The notes beneath the pieces are model-generated. The model had not been told where the DNA came from and did not search any database. It worked only from the letters and a program-made list of their open reading frames with translations. A stretch of 64,000 nt of DNA. Source: Kitasatospora sp. NBC_00374. Lineage in GTDB: Bacteria > Actinomycetota > Actinomycetes > Streptomycetales > Streptomycetaceae. The position numbers were made by a program, and so were the translations under genes. Within the stretch, counting starts at the first letter, position 1; each line of letters opens with the position of its first letter. Shown here in pieces: positions 8,043 through 16,268 of this stretch. The stretch covers positions 5,935,001 through 5,999,000 of the forward strand of contig NZ_CP107964.1 of assembly GCF_041434935.1 (NCBI RefSeq), given 5' to 3'.

Positions 8043-8149
8043 CCCGGCGCGGCCGTCCCCGTTTGCCCCTGCGCGGCGTCTGCCTCGGACGTTCGAATCG
8101 TGCTTAACCTACAAAAAGCCCGGTTCGGACGGAACAGAGGGGAGCGGCC

Positions 8150-9367
8150 GTGTCTTCGCGCCTGCTTGCGGTGGCCGTGGGTCTGCTGATGCTGTCGGCC
8201 TGTTCCTCGACTCCGCCCAAGGCGGCCCAGCAGTCGCCGACGGCCGGCACCCAAACGCCCTCGGCCACCTCCCAGGAGCCGACCGTGAGCCCGACGCCCA
8301 GCCCGAGCGCCACCCCGAGCCCCACCCCGACGCCGAGCCCCAGCCCGAGCCCGTCCGCCGAGCTGACCGCCGCCCAGCTCGCCGGGCGCCGCGTCGTCTA
8401 CTCGTACCCCGGGCTGACCCCGCCCACCGCGCTGCTCCAGACGATCCGCGAGGGGCGGGCCGCGGGGGTCGTGTTCTTCGGGGAGAACGTGGCCGGCACG
8501 ACCCAGCTGAAGGCCGTCGTCGAGCAGCTGCGGGCCGCCCAGCGGCAGAGCCCGGTGAAGGAGCCGCTGCTGCTGATGACCGATCAGGAGGGCGGCAAGA
8601 TCAAGCGGCTGCCCGGGGCGCCGGTGCCGTCGGCCAAGGAGATCGGCCACTCGGCGGACCCGGCCGCCGCGGCGGCCACCTCGGGCACCGGCGCGGGCAA
8701 GAACCTCGCCGGTCTCGGCCTGAACGTCAACCTGGCTCCCGTCCTCGACGTCTACGACAAGCCGGGCAACTTCATCGACGCGACGGGCCGTTCGTACAGC
8801 AGCAACCCGAGGACGGTCGCCACCCTCGGCACGGCGTTCATCAACGCCCAGCAGAAGGCCGGGGTGGCGGCCACCGCCAAGCACTTCCCGGGCCTCGGCT
8901 CGGCGCCTGCGGGCCAGAACACTGACCTCGGCCCGGTCACCCTGCCGATCTCGCTGAAGATGCTCCGCGACGTGGACGAGGTGCCGTACCCGCCCGCGAT
9001 CGCCGCCGGGGTCAAGCTGATCATGCTGTCCTGGGCGGTCTACCCCGCGTTGGACCCCACCCGCCCGGCCGGGCTGTCGCCGACCGTCGTCCAGCAGGAA
9101 CTGCGCGGACGCCTCGGCTACCAGGGCGTCACCATCACCGACGCGATCGAGGCCGGCGCGCTGAACGCCTACGGCAACGCCGGTCAGCGTTCGGTCGCCG
9201 CGGCCGGCGCCGGGATGGACCTGCTGCTCTGCTCGGCCCGCAGCGTCGCCCAGGGCGACCAGGCCGCCGCCGCTCTCGCCCAGGCCCTGGACGCCGGGAG
9301 CCTCGACCGGGCCGCCTTCACCGCCGCCGCCGACCGGGTCACCGCCCTGCGGGCGAGCCTGCACTGA
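8150..9367 (+). CDS. Glycoside hydrolase family 3 lipoprotein (beta-N-acetylglucosaminidase-like)
   Basis: A 405-residue protein whose signal peptide ends in the lipobox LSAC (Cys near residue 18). A ~60-residue Pro/Ser/Thr linker follows (residues 20-75), then a single GH3 N-terminal barrel. Visible signatures are GVVFFGEN, MTDQEGGKIKRLPG, NLAPVLDVYD, the KHFPGLG motif with its catalytic-region His, and the nucleophile Asp in ITDAIEAGAL. NagZ-type enzymes remove GlcNAc from peptidoglycan fragments; a surface lipoprotein of this type would act in wall recycling or scavenging. It lacks the second GH3 domain, as NagZ enzymes do. The exact substrate is not determinable here. Confidence 0.9.
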   Translation: MSSRLLAVAVGLLMLSACSSTPPKAAQQSPTAGTQTPSATSQEPTVSPTPSPSATPSPTPTPSPSPSPSAELTAAQLAGRRVVYSYPGLTPPTALLQTIREGRAAGVVFFGENVAGTTQLKAVVEQLRAAQRQSPVKEPLLLMTDQEGGKIKRLPGAPVPSAKEIGHSADPAAAAATSGTGAGKNLAGLGLNVNLAPVLDVYDKPGNFIDATGRSYSSNPRTVATLGTAFINAQQKAGVAATAKHFPGLGSAPAGQNTDLGPVTLPISLKMLRDVDEVPYPPAIAAGVKLIMLSWAVYPALDPTRPAGLSPTVVQQELRGRLGYQGVTITDAIEAGALNAYGNAGQRSVAAAGAGMDLLLCSARSVAQGDQAAAALAQALDAGSLDRAAFTAAADRVTALRASLH

Positions 9368-9418
9368 CGGCGCGCGATATTCGTTCGCGCCCGGCGCCCG
9401 CCGTTTCCTACGATCGAG

Positions 9419-9507
9419 GCATCACCAAGCGTTGAGCGCCGGGACGCAAGCGGGACTGTAAACCCCGCTCCCTCAGGGATGGCGAGGTTCGCTTCCTCGG
9501 CCACGCA
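9419..9507 (+). pseudogene. Decayed tRNA-Tyr-like sequence (GTA anticodon)
   Basis: An 89-nt stretch has a paired D-like arm (GCGT/ACGC), an anticodon arm with loop CTGTAAA (GTA, tyrosine), a short variable hairpin typical of class II tRNAs and a perfect T stem (CGAGG/CCTCG). The acceptor arms (GCATCAC and GCCACGC) mispair at three positions, the T loop lacks the conserved A58, an A-C mismatch closes the anticodon stem, and no CCA is encoded. It ends one base before the intact tRNA-Trp. I read it as a tRNA pseudogene; chance resemblance is less likely but possible. Confidence 0.45.
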
Positions 9508-9508
9508 A

Positions 9509-9584
9509 TGGTCCGTAGCTCAGTCGGTAGAGCAGCCGTCTCCAAAGCGGCGTGTCGCAGGTTCGAGTCCTGCCGGGTCAGCCA
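9509..9584 (+). tRNA. tRNA-Trp (CCA anticodon)
   Basis: A complete 76-nt cloverleaf. The acceptor TGGTCCG pairs with CGGGTCA (two G-T pairs), the D stem is GCTC/GAGC, the anticodon arm is GCCGT-CTCCAAA-GCGGC with anticodon CCA, the T arm is GCAGG-TTCGAGT-CCTGC, and it ends in discriminator G plus an encoded CCA. The two wobble pairs make the acceptor stem weaker than usual. A decayed tRNA-Tyr-like sequence lies directly upstream. No integrase or phage gene flanks it. Confidence 0.92.
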
Positions 9585-9602
9585 CGTCACCACCGGCGAT
9601 CA

Positions 9603-10790
9603 TCACCACCGGTCGTCCGGTTCCTCCGGCTGTGCCACCCAGCCGGCCGTGAGGACCAGGCGGGAGGTGCGGTGCACGGCGAGGAAGCCGAACGGCCGGT
9701 CGACGGTGAACTCCACCGCGCGGACCAGGTACGGCGGCGGCACGGCCGCGCAACCTACCGCCGCGGCGACCGCCGAGACGGCCGCCGCGCGGAACCCTGC
9801 GGCGCTGAACGTGGCCGTGGCGGACTGGGCCGCCGACTGCACGGCCAGCGGGAAGCCCGGGGTGATGCCCGGGAAGTGCCCGCGGCTGTCGTCGGAGGCC
9901 GTCGCGAGACCGAAGCAGGCGGCGTCCTCCAGCAGGTTGTGGTGGGCCCCGACGGTGAAACGGGGGGCCCGAGCGGTCAGGGTGGACTTGGTCCCGAAGC
10001 TCCGCTGCCGGACCACCCGGACGCCGGGGCCCGGGGTGCCGTACGGCAGTGCCTCGCCGGAGACGCGGGGGTACCGACGGGCCAGGACGTCGATCCCGGC
10101 CAAGAGGACGTCCCCCGGGCGGGCCGACTCCTCGCCGAGCAGGAGGTGGACGTCGATGCCGCCGGTGCCGAGGACGCGCAGCTCGGACACCGGGCCCGCC
10201 GGCGTCTCGGCGACGGCGAGGCGGTCGAGCAGCCGGGTGGTGCGGACCAGCGCCGCGATCTCGCGGTCGGCCCACGGGCCGCTCTCGGGCCACAGCGATC
10301 TCGGGGAGAAGCGCCGGATCCATTCGGTGCGGACGGCGAGGGCGCCGGCCAGTACCAGCGCGGTCTCGTCGTCGACGGTGACCGGGAAGCGGTCGATCTG
10401 CCCGTCGGTGTGCCGGGCCGCCCAGGCGTCCAGATGCTGCTGGGTGTCGACCTGGGCGAGCCGCTGGTGGACGTGGGCGGGGAGCCGGGCCGTCCAGGTG
10501 GGGGAGACCGCCAGATCGCGGTGGGTCCACAGGCCGATCGCGGCGGCCGTGCCGGGCAGCCGGTCCAGGGCGGTGAGCAGCTCGTGGGCGTGCCGAGCGG
10601 CGTTCTCGGCGGGCACCCCGACGGCGTCGGCCAACTCCCGGCGGGCCGGACCCTCGGCGCCGTCCGCGAGCGCGGCGAGCAGCGGCCACAGGCCGGCGGC
10701 CGAGAAGACCGTGCCGCTGGCGGTGTCGGCGCTCCGGGCCCAACGGGCCGTCAGCGTGTTGACGGCCCGTACTGCGTAGTCCGACAGCAT
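9603..10790 (-). CDS. Serpin-family protease inhibitor
   Basis: A 395-residue protein covering a full serpin domain. Recognisable blocks are the N-terminal FSAAGLWPLLAALADGAEG, LGTGGIDVHLLLGEE in the middle, the hinge of the reactive loop (GFRAAAVSAVAAAVGCAAV, small residues as inhibitory serpins require) and the C-terminal signature FTVDRPFGFLAVHR...LVLTAGWV. Serpins trap serine or cysteine proteases by a loop-insertion suicide mechanism. There is no signal peptide, so it should act in the cytoplasm, unless exported otherwise. The ATG at 10790 follows GGTGGGG. The target protease cannot be named. Confidence 0.88.
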   Translation of the reverse strand: MLSDYAVRAVNTLTARWARSADTASGTVFSAAGLWPLLAALADGAEGPARRELADAVGVPAENAARHAHELLTALDRLPGTAAAIGLWTHRDLAVSPTWTARLPAHVHQRLAQVDTQQHLDAWAARHTDGQIDRFPVTVDDETALVLAGALAVRTEWIRRFSPRSLWPESGPWADREIAALVRTTRLLDRLAVAETPAGPVSELRVLGTGGIDVHLLLGEESARPGDVLLAGIDVLARRYPRVSGEALPYGTPGPGVRVVRQRSFGTKSTLTARAPRFTVGAHHNLLEDAACFGLATASDDSRGHFPGITPGFPLAVQSAAQSATATFSAAGFRAAAVSAVAAAVGCAAVPPPYLVRAVEFTVDRPFGFLAVHRTSRLVLTAGWVAQPEEPDDRW

Positions 10791-10891
10791 GTTTCCCCAC
10801 CTCTGGTGTTCCGATCGGCCGAGACTACGGCCGGTGGGCGGTGCGCCGCCAGGAGATATCCGGTGTCGGTGGCGGCTGCGACGATGGTCCG

Positions 10892-11551
10892 ATGACCGAC
10901 CCCACCCCCGCCGTCGCCGCGTACTGGGATGCGGCCGCGCCCGCCTTCGACGACGAGCCGGACCATGGCCTGCGAGCCGCTCCGACCCGCGCCGCCTGGG
11001 CCCGGCTGCTCGACGCCTGGGCGCCGGCCGGGCCACCGGCCGACGTCCTCGACGTGGGCTGCGGTACCGGCTCGCTGTCGCTGCTGCTGGCCGCCGCCGG
11101 GCACCGGGTGACCGGGGTGGACCTGGCCCCGCGGATGCTGGAGCAGGCCCGCGCCAAGCTGGCGGCCGCCGGGCTGCCGGGGCGGTTCCTGGCGGGCGAC
11201 GCGGCCGCGCCGCCGACCGGCGGGGAGCTGTTCGACCTGGTGCTCTGCCGCCACCTGGTGTGGACGCTGCCGGATCCGGCCGGCGCGCTGCGTGCGTGGG
11301 TCGCACGGCTGCGGCCGGGCGGCCGGCTGGTGCTGGTCGAGGGCCGCTGGCGCGAGTCCGGGCAGGCCGGGGTCCCGTACGTGGCGGGGGCCGAGTCGCT
11401 GCCGTGGAACGGCGGGGTGACCGCCGCGGATCTGACCGCCGCCGTGCGGCCGTTGGTGCGGGAGCTGCGGATCGAACCGCTCGGTGGTGTCGACGACCTG
11501 TGGGGCGGCCCGGTGACGGACGAGCGGTACGCGCTGGTCGCCGGTGTCTGA
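10892..11551 (+). CDS. Class I SAM-dependent methyltransferase
   Basis: A 219-residue protein with the Rossmann methyltransferase motifs: VLDVGCGTGSLSLLLAAAGH (SAM loop, residues ~53-72), VTGVDLAPRMLEQARAKL, the post-motif FDLVLCRHLVWTLPDPAGAL, and LRPGGRLVLVEG. The N-terminal YWDAAAPAFDDEPDHGL is typical of UbiE/Methyltransf_11 relatives. The ATG at 10892 is preferred over an upstream GTG-type extension because it matches the usual family start. Substrate unknown. It stands alone, divergent from the serpin, with a convergent terminator at 11580-11611. Confidence 0.87.
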   Translation: MTDPTPAVAAYWDAAAPAFDDEPDHGLRAAPTRAAWARLLDAWAPAGPPADVLDVGCGTGSLSLLLAAAGHRVTGVDLAPRMLEQARAKLAAAGLPGRFLAGDAAAPPTGGELFDLVLCRHLVWTLPDPAGALRAWVARLRPGGRLVLVEGRWRESGQAGVPYVAGAESLPWNGGVTAADLTAAVRPLVRELRIEPLGGVDDLWGGPVTDERYALVAGV

Positions 11552-11579
11552 CGGTCCGACAGTTGCATTCCAACGGGTC

Positions 11580-11611
11580 GGGCCCCCGCCGCGGGGTGGC
11601 GGCGGGGGCCC
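11580..11611. terminator. Bidirectional terminator between methyltransferase and phospholipase genes
   Basis: GGGCCCCCGCCGC pairs perfectly with GCGGCGGGGGCCC around a 6-base loop, between two convergent genes. Confidence 0.85.
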
Positions 11612-11625
11612 TGCGGGCGCCGCGG

Positions 11626-13575
11626 TCAGTGCACGGTGCCCGCGTAGCGGCGGGTGAAGCGGGTGCCGGTGGCGGCCGTGACGGTGACGTCGTAGCGGCC
11701 CTGGTTCAGCGGCCAGTCGACGACGGCGGAGGAGTTCGCGGCGACCCAGACGGTCTTCGGCTGCCCGCCGAAGTCGTTCGGGGCGACGGTGAAGGACACC
11801 GCCGTCCCGCCGCCGTTGGACAGCCGCAGGCAGACCTTGCCGGTCTGGACGGTCGCCGTGACGGCGGGTACCGCGATGTCGTCCTGGCCGGCCCGCACGA
11901 CCGACCCGGCGAACCGGCGGACGAACCCGTCGGGGCCGTGCACGGTGAAGTCGTACCGGCCGTCGGTCGCCGAGGCGTCCCAGGTGTACGTCTTCGAGGC
12001 GCCCGGGGCCACCGTGAACGGCGTACCCGCGAAGGCGTACACGATGTTCGGGTACACGGTGTACGGGAAGGCCACCGAGCCGGAGTTGGCCAGCGTGCAG
12101 GTCACGGCGCCGGTCGCCCGGTCGACGGTGACGCCGGCGCCCGGGCGGTACGGCAGCCGGCGGTGCGGGCGCTCGCCGGGCTCCTGGGGCGGCAGCGCCT
12201 GGGCTCCGACGGCGGGCAGCTTGACGGCGGGCAGGCTCGCGTTCGCGTCGGCCTTGGCCATCAGGGCGACCGTGTCGGGCAGCGCCGGGAGCGAGTAGTC
12301 GGGCGCGGTGAAGTCGAAGCAGCTGGTCAGGTCGCCGCAGACGGCCCGGCGCCAGGCGGAGATGTTCGGCTCCTGGACGCCGGTCACCACCTCCAGGAAG
12401 CGCAGCACCGAAGTGTGGTCGAAGACCTGGGAGTTGACGTACCCGCCGCGCGACCAGGGCGACGCGACCCACAGCGGCACCCGGTTGCCGAGGCCGATCG
12501 CCCGGCCCTGGGTGTACTCCTCGGGGGTGCCGGGCTCGGGGGTGGGCGGCACCATGTGGTCGAAGTAGCCGTCGTTCTCGTCGTACATGACGAGGAAGAC
12601 GGTGTGGTTCCAGACGTCGGGGTTGGACATCAGGGATTGGAGTGCGGTGTTGACCCAGTGGGCGCCGTAGGCCGGTCCGGCGTTGGGGTGTTCCGAGAAG
12701 AGGTAGGGGGCGACCAGCCAGGAGACGGTGGGGAGGGTGCCGTCCTTGCAGTGGGCGTCGAAGGCGGCCGGGTCGAACTTGGTCATCGCGTTGACGTACC
12801 GCGGGTCCGTGGCGGGGAAGTTGTGGAACTGCTTGAAGTACGACAGGGCGTTGTCGTCGTAGTCGCCGGTCCGGTCGTCCTTGCTCGGGTTGTGGTAGAC
12901 CCGCCAGCTGACGCCTGCGGACTGGAGCCGCTCCGCGTAGGTGGTCCAGTCGGCGACCGGGTTGTCGGTGACCGGGGTGTTGTCGATCCACGGGCCGGTG
13001 GTGCCGTCCCGCCCCGGGCCGCAGGTGCCGGTCCACAGGTAGAGGCGGTTGGGGTCGGTCGGGCCGGCCAGCGAACAGAAGTACGCGTCGCAGAGGGTGA
13101 ACGCGTCGGCCAGCGCGTACTGGTAGGGGATGTCGGCACGGGTGAAGTACCCCATGGTGCGCTCGCCCTTGGCGGCTATCCACTTGTTCATGGCGCCGTT
13201 GTTGACGGCCTGGTGGCCGGTGGCCCAGTCGTGGGCGAGGCCGGCCGCGTTCTGGGCGTTGTACTTGGTGGTGTCCATCCGGTACGGGAGCATGACGCCG
13301 CCGTCGCTGCGTCCGGCGTCGGGCTGGCGGAACACGTTGCCGCCGTCGGGGAACTGGAGGGCCTGCTTGTCGCCGAAGCCGCGGACGCCGTTCAGGGTGC
13401 CGAAGTAGTGGTCGAAGGAGCGGTTCTCCTGCATCAGGATCACCACGTGCTTCACATCGGCCACGGTGCCCGAGGTGGTGGCGGCCCGGGCGGTGCCCGG
13501 CAGGCCGACCACGGCGGCCGCGCCGGCGGCGGCGGTCGCCGAGACGAAGGTGCGGCGGCTGAGCTGGGGAGTCAT
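11626..13575 (-). CDS. Tat-secreted phosphocholine-type phospholipase C
   Basis: A 649-residue protein. The N-terminus has a twin-arginine signal (SRRTFVSATAAAGAAAVV ... ARA, about 30 residues). The phosphoesterase domain follows with VVILMQENRSFDHYFGTLNG (metal-binding Asn/Glu region), SLAGPTDPNR, VFLVMYDENDGYFDHM and GLGNRVPLWVASPWSRGG. Two ~80-residue C-terminal DUF756-like beta domains complete the usual bacterial PLC/acid phosphatase architecture; the total is a little shorter than the ~690 residues I expect. These enzymes cleave phosphatidylcholine or sphingomyelin headgroups outside the cell. It lies 11 bp after the EEP-family gene and shares its promoter with the AGTTG-N6-CAACT palindrome. 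Confidence 0.9.
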   Translation of the reverse strand: MTPQLSRRTFVSATAAAGAAAVVGLPGTARAATTSGTVADVKHVVILMQENRSFDHYFGTLNGVRGFGDKQALQFPDGGNVFRQPDAGRSDGGVMLPYRMDTTKYNAQNAAGLAHDWATGHQAVNNGAMNKWIAAKGERTMGYFTRADIPYQYALADAFTLCDAYFCSLAGPTDPNRLYLWTGTCGPGRDGTTGPWIDNTPVTDNPVADWTTYAERLQSAGVSWRVYHNPSKDDRTGDYDDNALSYFKQFHNFPATDPRYVNAMTKFDPAAFDAHCKDGTLPTVSWLVAPYLFSEHPNAGPAYGAHWVNTALQSLMSNPDVWNHTVFLVMYDENDGYFDHMVPPTPEPGTPEEYTQGRAIGLGNRVPLWVASPWSRGGYVNSQVFDHTSVLRFLEVVTGVQEPNISAWRRAVCGDLTSCFDFTAPDYSLPALPDTVALMAKADANASLPAVKLPAVGAQALPPQEPGERPHRRLPYRPGAGVTVDRATGAVTCTLANSGSVAFPYTVYPNIVYAFAGTPFTVAPGASKTYTWDASATDGRYDFTVHGPDGFVRRFAGSVVRAGQDDIAVPAVTATVQTGKVCLRLSNGGGTAVSFTVAPNDFGGQPKTVWVAANSSAVVDWPLNQGRYDVTVTAATGTRFTRRYAGTVH

Positions 13576-13586
13576 CGGTCGGCCTC

Positions 13587-15011
13587 TCAGAGGGTGAAGG
13601 TGGCGACGGCGGCGGCGGTGTCCGAGGGCCACTCGTTGGCGGCGGTGCTCGGGTCGGGCTGCGGCCAGCCGGTGGCCAGGGTGTGCGCCTCCAGGAGGCC
13701 GAGCGGGCCGGCGAACTGGACCTGGTCGATCCGGTCCTGCGGCTCGGCCTTGGCACCGCGCACCTTGCGCGTCGGCGACCAGGTGTTTCCGGGGGAGGCG
13801 GCCGGGTCCGGGTGGGCGAGCCGGTAGGCATCCGTCAGGCCGGCGTTCTGCAGCGCCACGGTGACCGGCCAGGCGAGCGCGGTGACGCCGCCGTGCGCGG
13901 CGGCGGTGGCGGGTGTCCAGTCCAGGTGCGACGGCGAGGCCAGGCCCGCGGCCAGCACCACGGCCCGGCCCGCGGTGATGTCGGCCTGCACGGCGGCGGC
14001 CAGCGCGGTGGCCTGTCGGCCGCGGGTGGAGGCGGTCTCGCTCGCGACCGTCGCGGCCGCCGTGCGGCCGTCCTGCACGGCGTACGGGCCGTAGTCGGTC
14101 TCGTTCAGGTGCGCGGCCCAGAAGCGCACGCTCCGGCTGCCCGGCAGCTGGAGGGTGACGCCGGCGGCGGGCAGTGCGGCGGTGGTGCCGGTGACCGCGG
14201 TGAGCGGGTAGCGGCTGACGATCCCGACGCTGCCGGTGGACTGGTGGGCGTACCAGCCGAGGGCGCCCGCGAGCGCGGTGGCGGCGGTGCCCGCGGTCTC
14301 CTGGAGGGCCACCACGTCGAGGCCCTGGGTGAGGATCACCCGGAGCTGCTTCTCCAGGCCGTCGTCGACGTGGGTGCCGGCGTCCCAGAGGTTCCACGCG
14401 GCCGTCTTGAGCCGCAGCGGGCCGGCCGGGGCGCGGACCGGGATCTGCACGGTGACGGTGTCGGTGTTGCCCGCGGCGTCCTTCACCCCGACGGTGAGCA
14501 CGGACGGGTCGGCGGGGGCGGTGGCGGGCGCGGTGCCGGTGACCGTGCCGTCGGCGGCGACGGACAGCCACGCGTCGCCCGCGATCTTCCGGAAGACGGG
14601 GGCGCCCGAGGAGCGCATCCACAGGCCGCCCAGCTTGACGCTCACCGCCGCGCCGGGTGCGACCTGGGTGGCCGTCAGGGCGTCCACCGCGGCGTGCGGG
14701 CGGGGGACGACCGGCTTGGGCCGGAAGCTGAACGGCGCGGTCTGCGCCAGGATCCCGTACCCGTCCTTGGCCAGCAGGTACGCGGTGTACGGGCCGCCGG
14801 TCAGCGCGGAGGTGTCCAGCTGGACGTCGCCGGATCCGCCGGGGGTGTACTTCCACAGCAGCGAGGAGCCGGTGCCGGGCTGCCGGGTGCCGTCGTAGAC
14901 GCCCACCCAGTTCTTCGCGTCGGGCGCGTCGGTGGTCCAGTGGAAGGTGAGCTTGTCGCCTTCGGTGGGGCTGGGGGGTGTGGAGAGGACGAGGGAGGAT
15001 CCTGTCGCCAC
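13587..15011 (-). CDS. Endonuclease/exonuclease/phosphatase-family protein, first gene of the phospholipase operon
   Basis: A 474-residue protein. Residues ~1-95 form a beta-sandwich-like region (LTFHWTTDAPDAKNWVGVYD), ~105-195 an Ig-like domain, and ~200-474 an EEP fold: LKTAAWNLWDAG (metal Asn), VVALQETAG (catalytic Glu), WAAHLNE, and the C-terminal PQDRIDQVQF (Asp-x-Ile-Asp motif). Members hydrolyse phosphodiesters, including nucleic acids and sphingomyelin. No clear signal peptide is seen at the GTG start, although the partner gene is Tat-exported; an undetected upstream start or non-classical export is possible. An AGTTG-N6-CAACT palindrome lies about 43 bp upstream. Confidence 0.82.
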   Translation of the reverse strand: MATGSSLVLSTPPSPTEGDKLTFHWTTDAPDAKNWVGVYDGTRQPGTGSSLLWKYTPGGSGDVQLDTSALTGGPYTAYLLAKDGYGILAQTAPFSFRPKPVVPRPHAAVDALTATQVAPGAAVSVKLGGLWMRSSGAPVFRKIAGDAWLSVAADGTVTGTAPATAPADPSVLTVGVKDAAGNTDTVTVQIPVRAPAGPLRLKTAAWNLWDAGTHVDDGLEKQLRVILTQGLDVVALQETAGTAATALAGALGWYAHQSTGSVGIVSRYPLTAVTGTTAALPAAGVTLQLPGSRSVRFWAAHLNETDYGPYAVQDGRTAAATVASETASTRGRQATALAAAVQADITAGRAVVLAAGLASPSHLDWTPATAAAHGGVTALAWPVTVALQNAGLTDAYRLAHPDPAASPGNTWSPTRKVRGAKAEPQDRIDQVQFAGPLGLLEAHTLATGWPQPDPSTAANEWPSDTAAAVATFTL

Positions 15012-15047
15012 GGGGGTCCTGTCCGCCGCGCCAAGTCCGGTGCGGCT

Positions 15048-15074
15048 GAGTCGAGTTGGCTGTACAACTGACTC
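15048..15074. promoter_or_regulatory. Candidate GntR operator, site A (phospholipase operon)
   Basis: AGTTG-GCTGTA-CAACT (15054-15069) is nested in outer arms GAGTC/GACTC. On the minus strand a possible -10 (TAGAGT) lies just upstream, so a bound protein would block transcription. The arrangement is the same as sites at 20417 and 24057. Confidence 0.6.
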
Positions 15075-15180
15075 AATTCACTCTAGACGCAGCGGACTTC
15101 GGATGAACAGGGTGTGACCGGCCGTCGGGAGTTGCGGTAACTCGCGTCGCAGGCGTCCTGATCGGCCGGATCGTGCTCGA

Positions 15181-15210
15181 CCGGCGGCGGGCCTACCGGC
15201 CGGCCGCCGG
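15181..15210 (-). terminator. Hairpin after the SMR gene
   Basis: CCGGCGGC pairs with GCCGCCGG, with further GGCC pairing inside. It probably ends the transporter-HAD-SMR operon. Confidence 0.55.
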
Positions 15211-15215
15211 ACTCG

Positions 15216-15536
15216 TCAGTGGCCGCCGCGCAGGTTGAGCACCACCACCCCGACGATGATCAGCGCGACGCCCAACCACTGGGCCCGGACCAGGGACTCG
15301 CCGAACGCGACCACGCCGATGCCGGCCACCGCGGCCGTCCCCGCACCGGACCAGACCGCGTAGGCGACCGAGACCGGGATGTGCCTGAGCGCCCTGCCGA
15401 GCAGCACGAAGGACAGCGCGTAGCCGAGACCCACCCCGAGGCTCGGCCACAGCCGGGTGAAGCCCTCGGTCAGCTTGAGGCAGCTGGTGGCACAGACCTC
15501 GCTCACGATCGCCAGGGCGAGCAGCAGGTACGGCAT
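15216..15536 (-). CDS. Small multidrug resistance (SMR) family membrane protein
   Basis: A 106-residue protein with four hydrophobic spans and the SMR hallmarks: YLLLALAIVSEVCATSCLKL with the membrane Glu (residue ~12), PVSVAYAVWSGAGTAAVAG, and LGVALIIVGVVVLN at the end. SMR dimers exchange protons for cations such as quaternary ammonium compounds, guanidinium or polyamines. The start overlaps the HAD stop (TGATG), so it belongs to the transporter operon. In that context export of an amine, or of a betaine-like product, is a reasonable guess but only a guess. Confidence 0.88.
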   Translation of the reverse strand: MPYLLLALAIVSEVCATSCLKLTEGFTRLWPSLGVGLGYALSFVLLGRALRHIPVSVAYAVWSGAGTAAVAGIGVVAFGESLVRAQWLGVALIIVGVVVLNLRGGH

Positions 15537-16213
15537 CAGACCGCTCGGGCCGCGGTGAGCCCCGCCAGCAGGCCGAGGTCGGCCAGTTCCAGGCTCTCCA
15601 GCAGGGTGATCCGCTCGGCGGCCGGGATCGGTACGGTCGAGGGCACCGCCAGCACCGCGCAGCCGGCCGCGTGCGCGGAGGCGACGCCGGTCGGGGTGTC
15701 CTCGACGGCCACGCAGGCGGCCGGGTCGAGGCCGAGGCGCTCGGCTGCGGCCAGGTACGGTGCCGGGTCGGGCTTGGTGCGCTCGGTGTCCTCGGCGGCC
15801 AGCGTCACGGTGAACCACTGGCGGCCGATGCTGCCGAGCACCAGCTCCACCACCCGGCGCGGGGAGGCCGAGACCAGGGCGGTGGGCACCTCGGCCGCCT
15901 GAAGTGCGGCCAGCAGGGCGAGCGCGCCGGGCCGGGGCACCACCTCGGCGGCGACCTTGCGGCTGAACGACTCGTTCAGCCGCTCGACCAGCTCCTGCTC
16001 GGCACGCCCGGTACCGCTCACGCGGTGCAGGTGGGCGGCGGTGTGCTCGACCGCCCGGCCGAGCACCTCGGGCAGGTCCCGGTCGGTGAGGGTGAGGTCG
16101 AGTTCCTCGGCCAGCTCGGCGGCGGACTGCCACCAGAGGTGTTCGGTGTCGACCAGGGTGCCGTCCATGTCGAACAGGACGGCGGCGGGGCGCGGAATCG
16201 GGCTGGCAGGCAT
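15536..16213 (-). CDS. HAD-superfamily phosphatase/phosphohydrolase
   Basis: A 225-residue HAD subfamily IA protein. Motif I is AVLFDMDGTLVDTEHLWWQ (nucleophile Asp), motif II VPTALVSASPRR, motif III KPDPAPYL, motif IV VAVEDTPTGVASA. The helical cap lies between residues ~20 and 85. Family members dephosphorylate small sugars or alcohol phosphates; phosphonoacetaldehyde hydrolase (PhnX) is a relative, but the cap lysine that PhnX needs is not evident by eye. It is the fifth gene of the importer operon, 55 bp after the ATPase, so it may process an imported phosphorylated compound. The ATG at 16213 has GAAGG upstream. Confidence 0.85.
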   Translation of the reverse strand: MPASPIPRPAAVLFDMDGTLVDTEHLWWQSAAELAEELDLTLTDRDLPEVLGRAVEHTAAHLHRVSGTGRAEQELVERLNESFSRKVAAEVVPRPGALALLAALQAAEVPTALVSASPRRVVELVLGSIGRQWFTVTLAAEDTERTKPDPAPYLAAAERLGLDPAACVAVEDTPTGVASAHAAGCAVLAVPSTVPIPAAERITLLESLELADLGLLAGLTAARAV

Positions 16214-16268
16214 GGCGGTACCTTCGGTGGAGATCGGTGGGGAGCGGTGGTCCGGGCGACGCGGCCGC

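Noticed and set aside
9509..9584. tRNA-Trp 3' end as a phage attachment site
   Set aside because: No integrase or direct repeat of the tRNA 3' end is visible nearby; the integrase relics are 4 kb away in the toxin locus.
9603..11573. A 656-aa minus-strand frame extending the serpin upstream
   Set aside because: The extra N-terminal part is low-complexity Arg/Pro/Ala shadow of the methyltransferase gene; the ATG at 10790 with GGTGGGG fits the serpin domain start.
11565..11576. GTTG-N5-CAAC near the methyltransferase stop as a fourth GntR site
   Set aside because: Spacing is five, the flanking bases differ (CAACG), and it lies between two 3' ends, not in a promoter.
10751..13831. Two 1000-residue frames opposite or across the phospholipase gene
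   Set aside because: They are Arg/Gly/Val-rich shadow translations of high-GC coding DNA with no domains.
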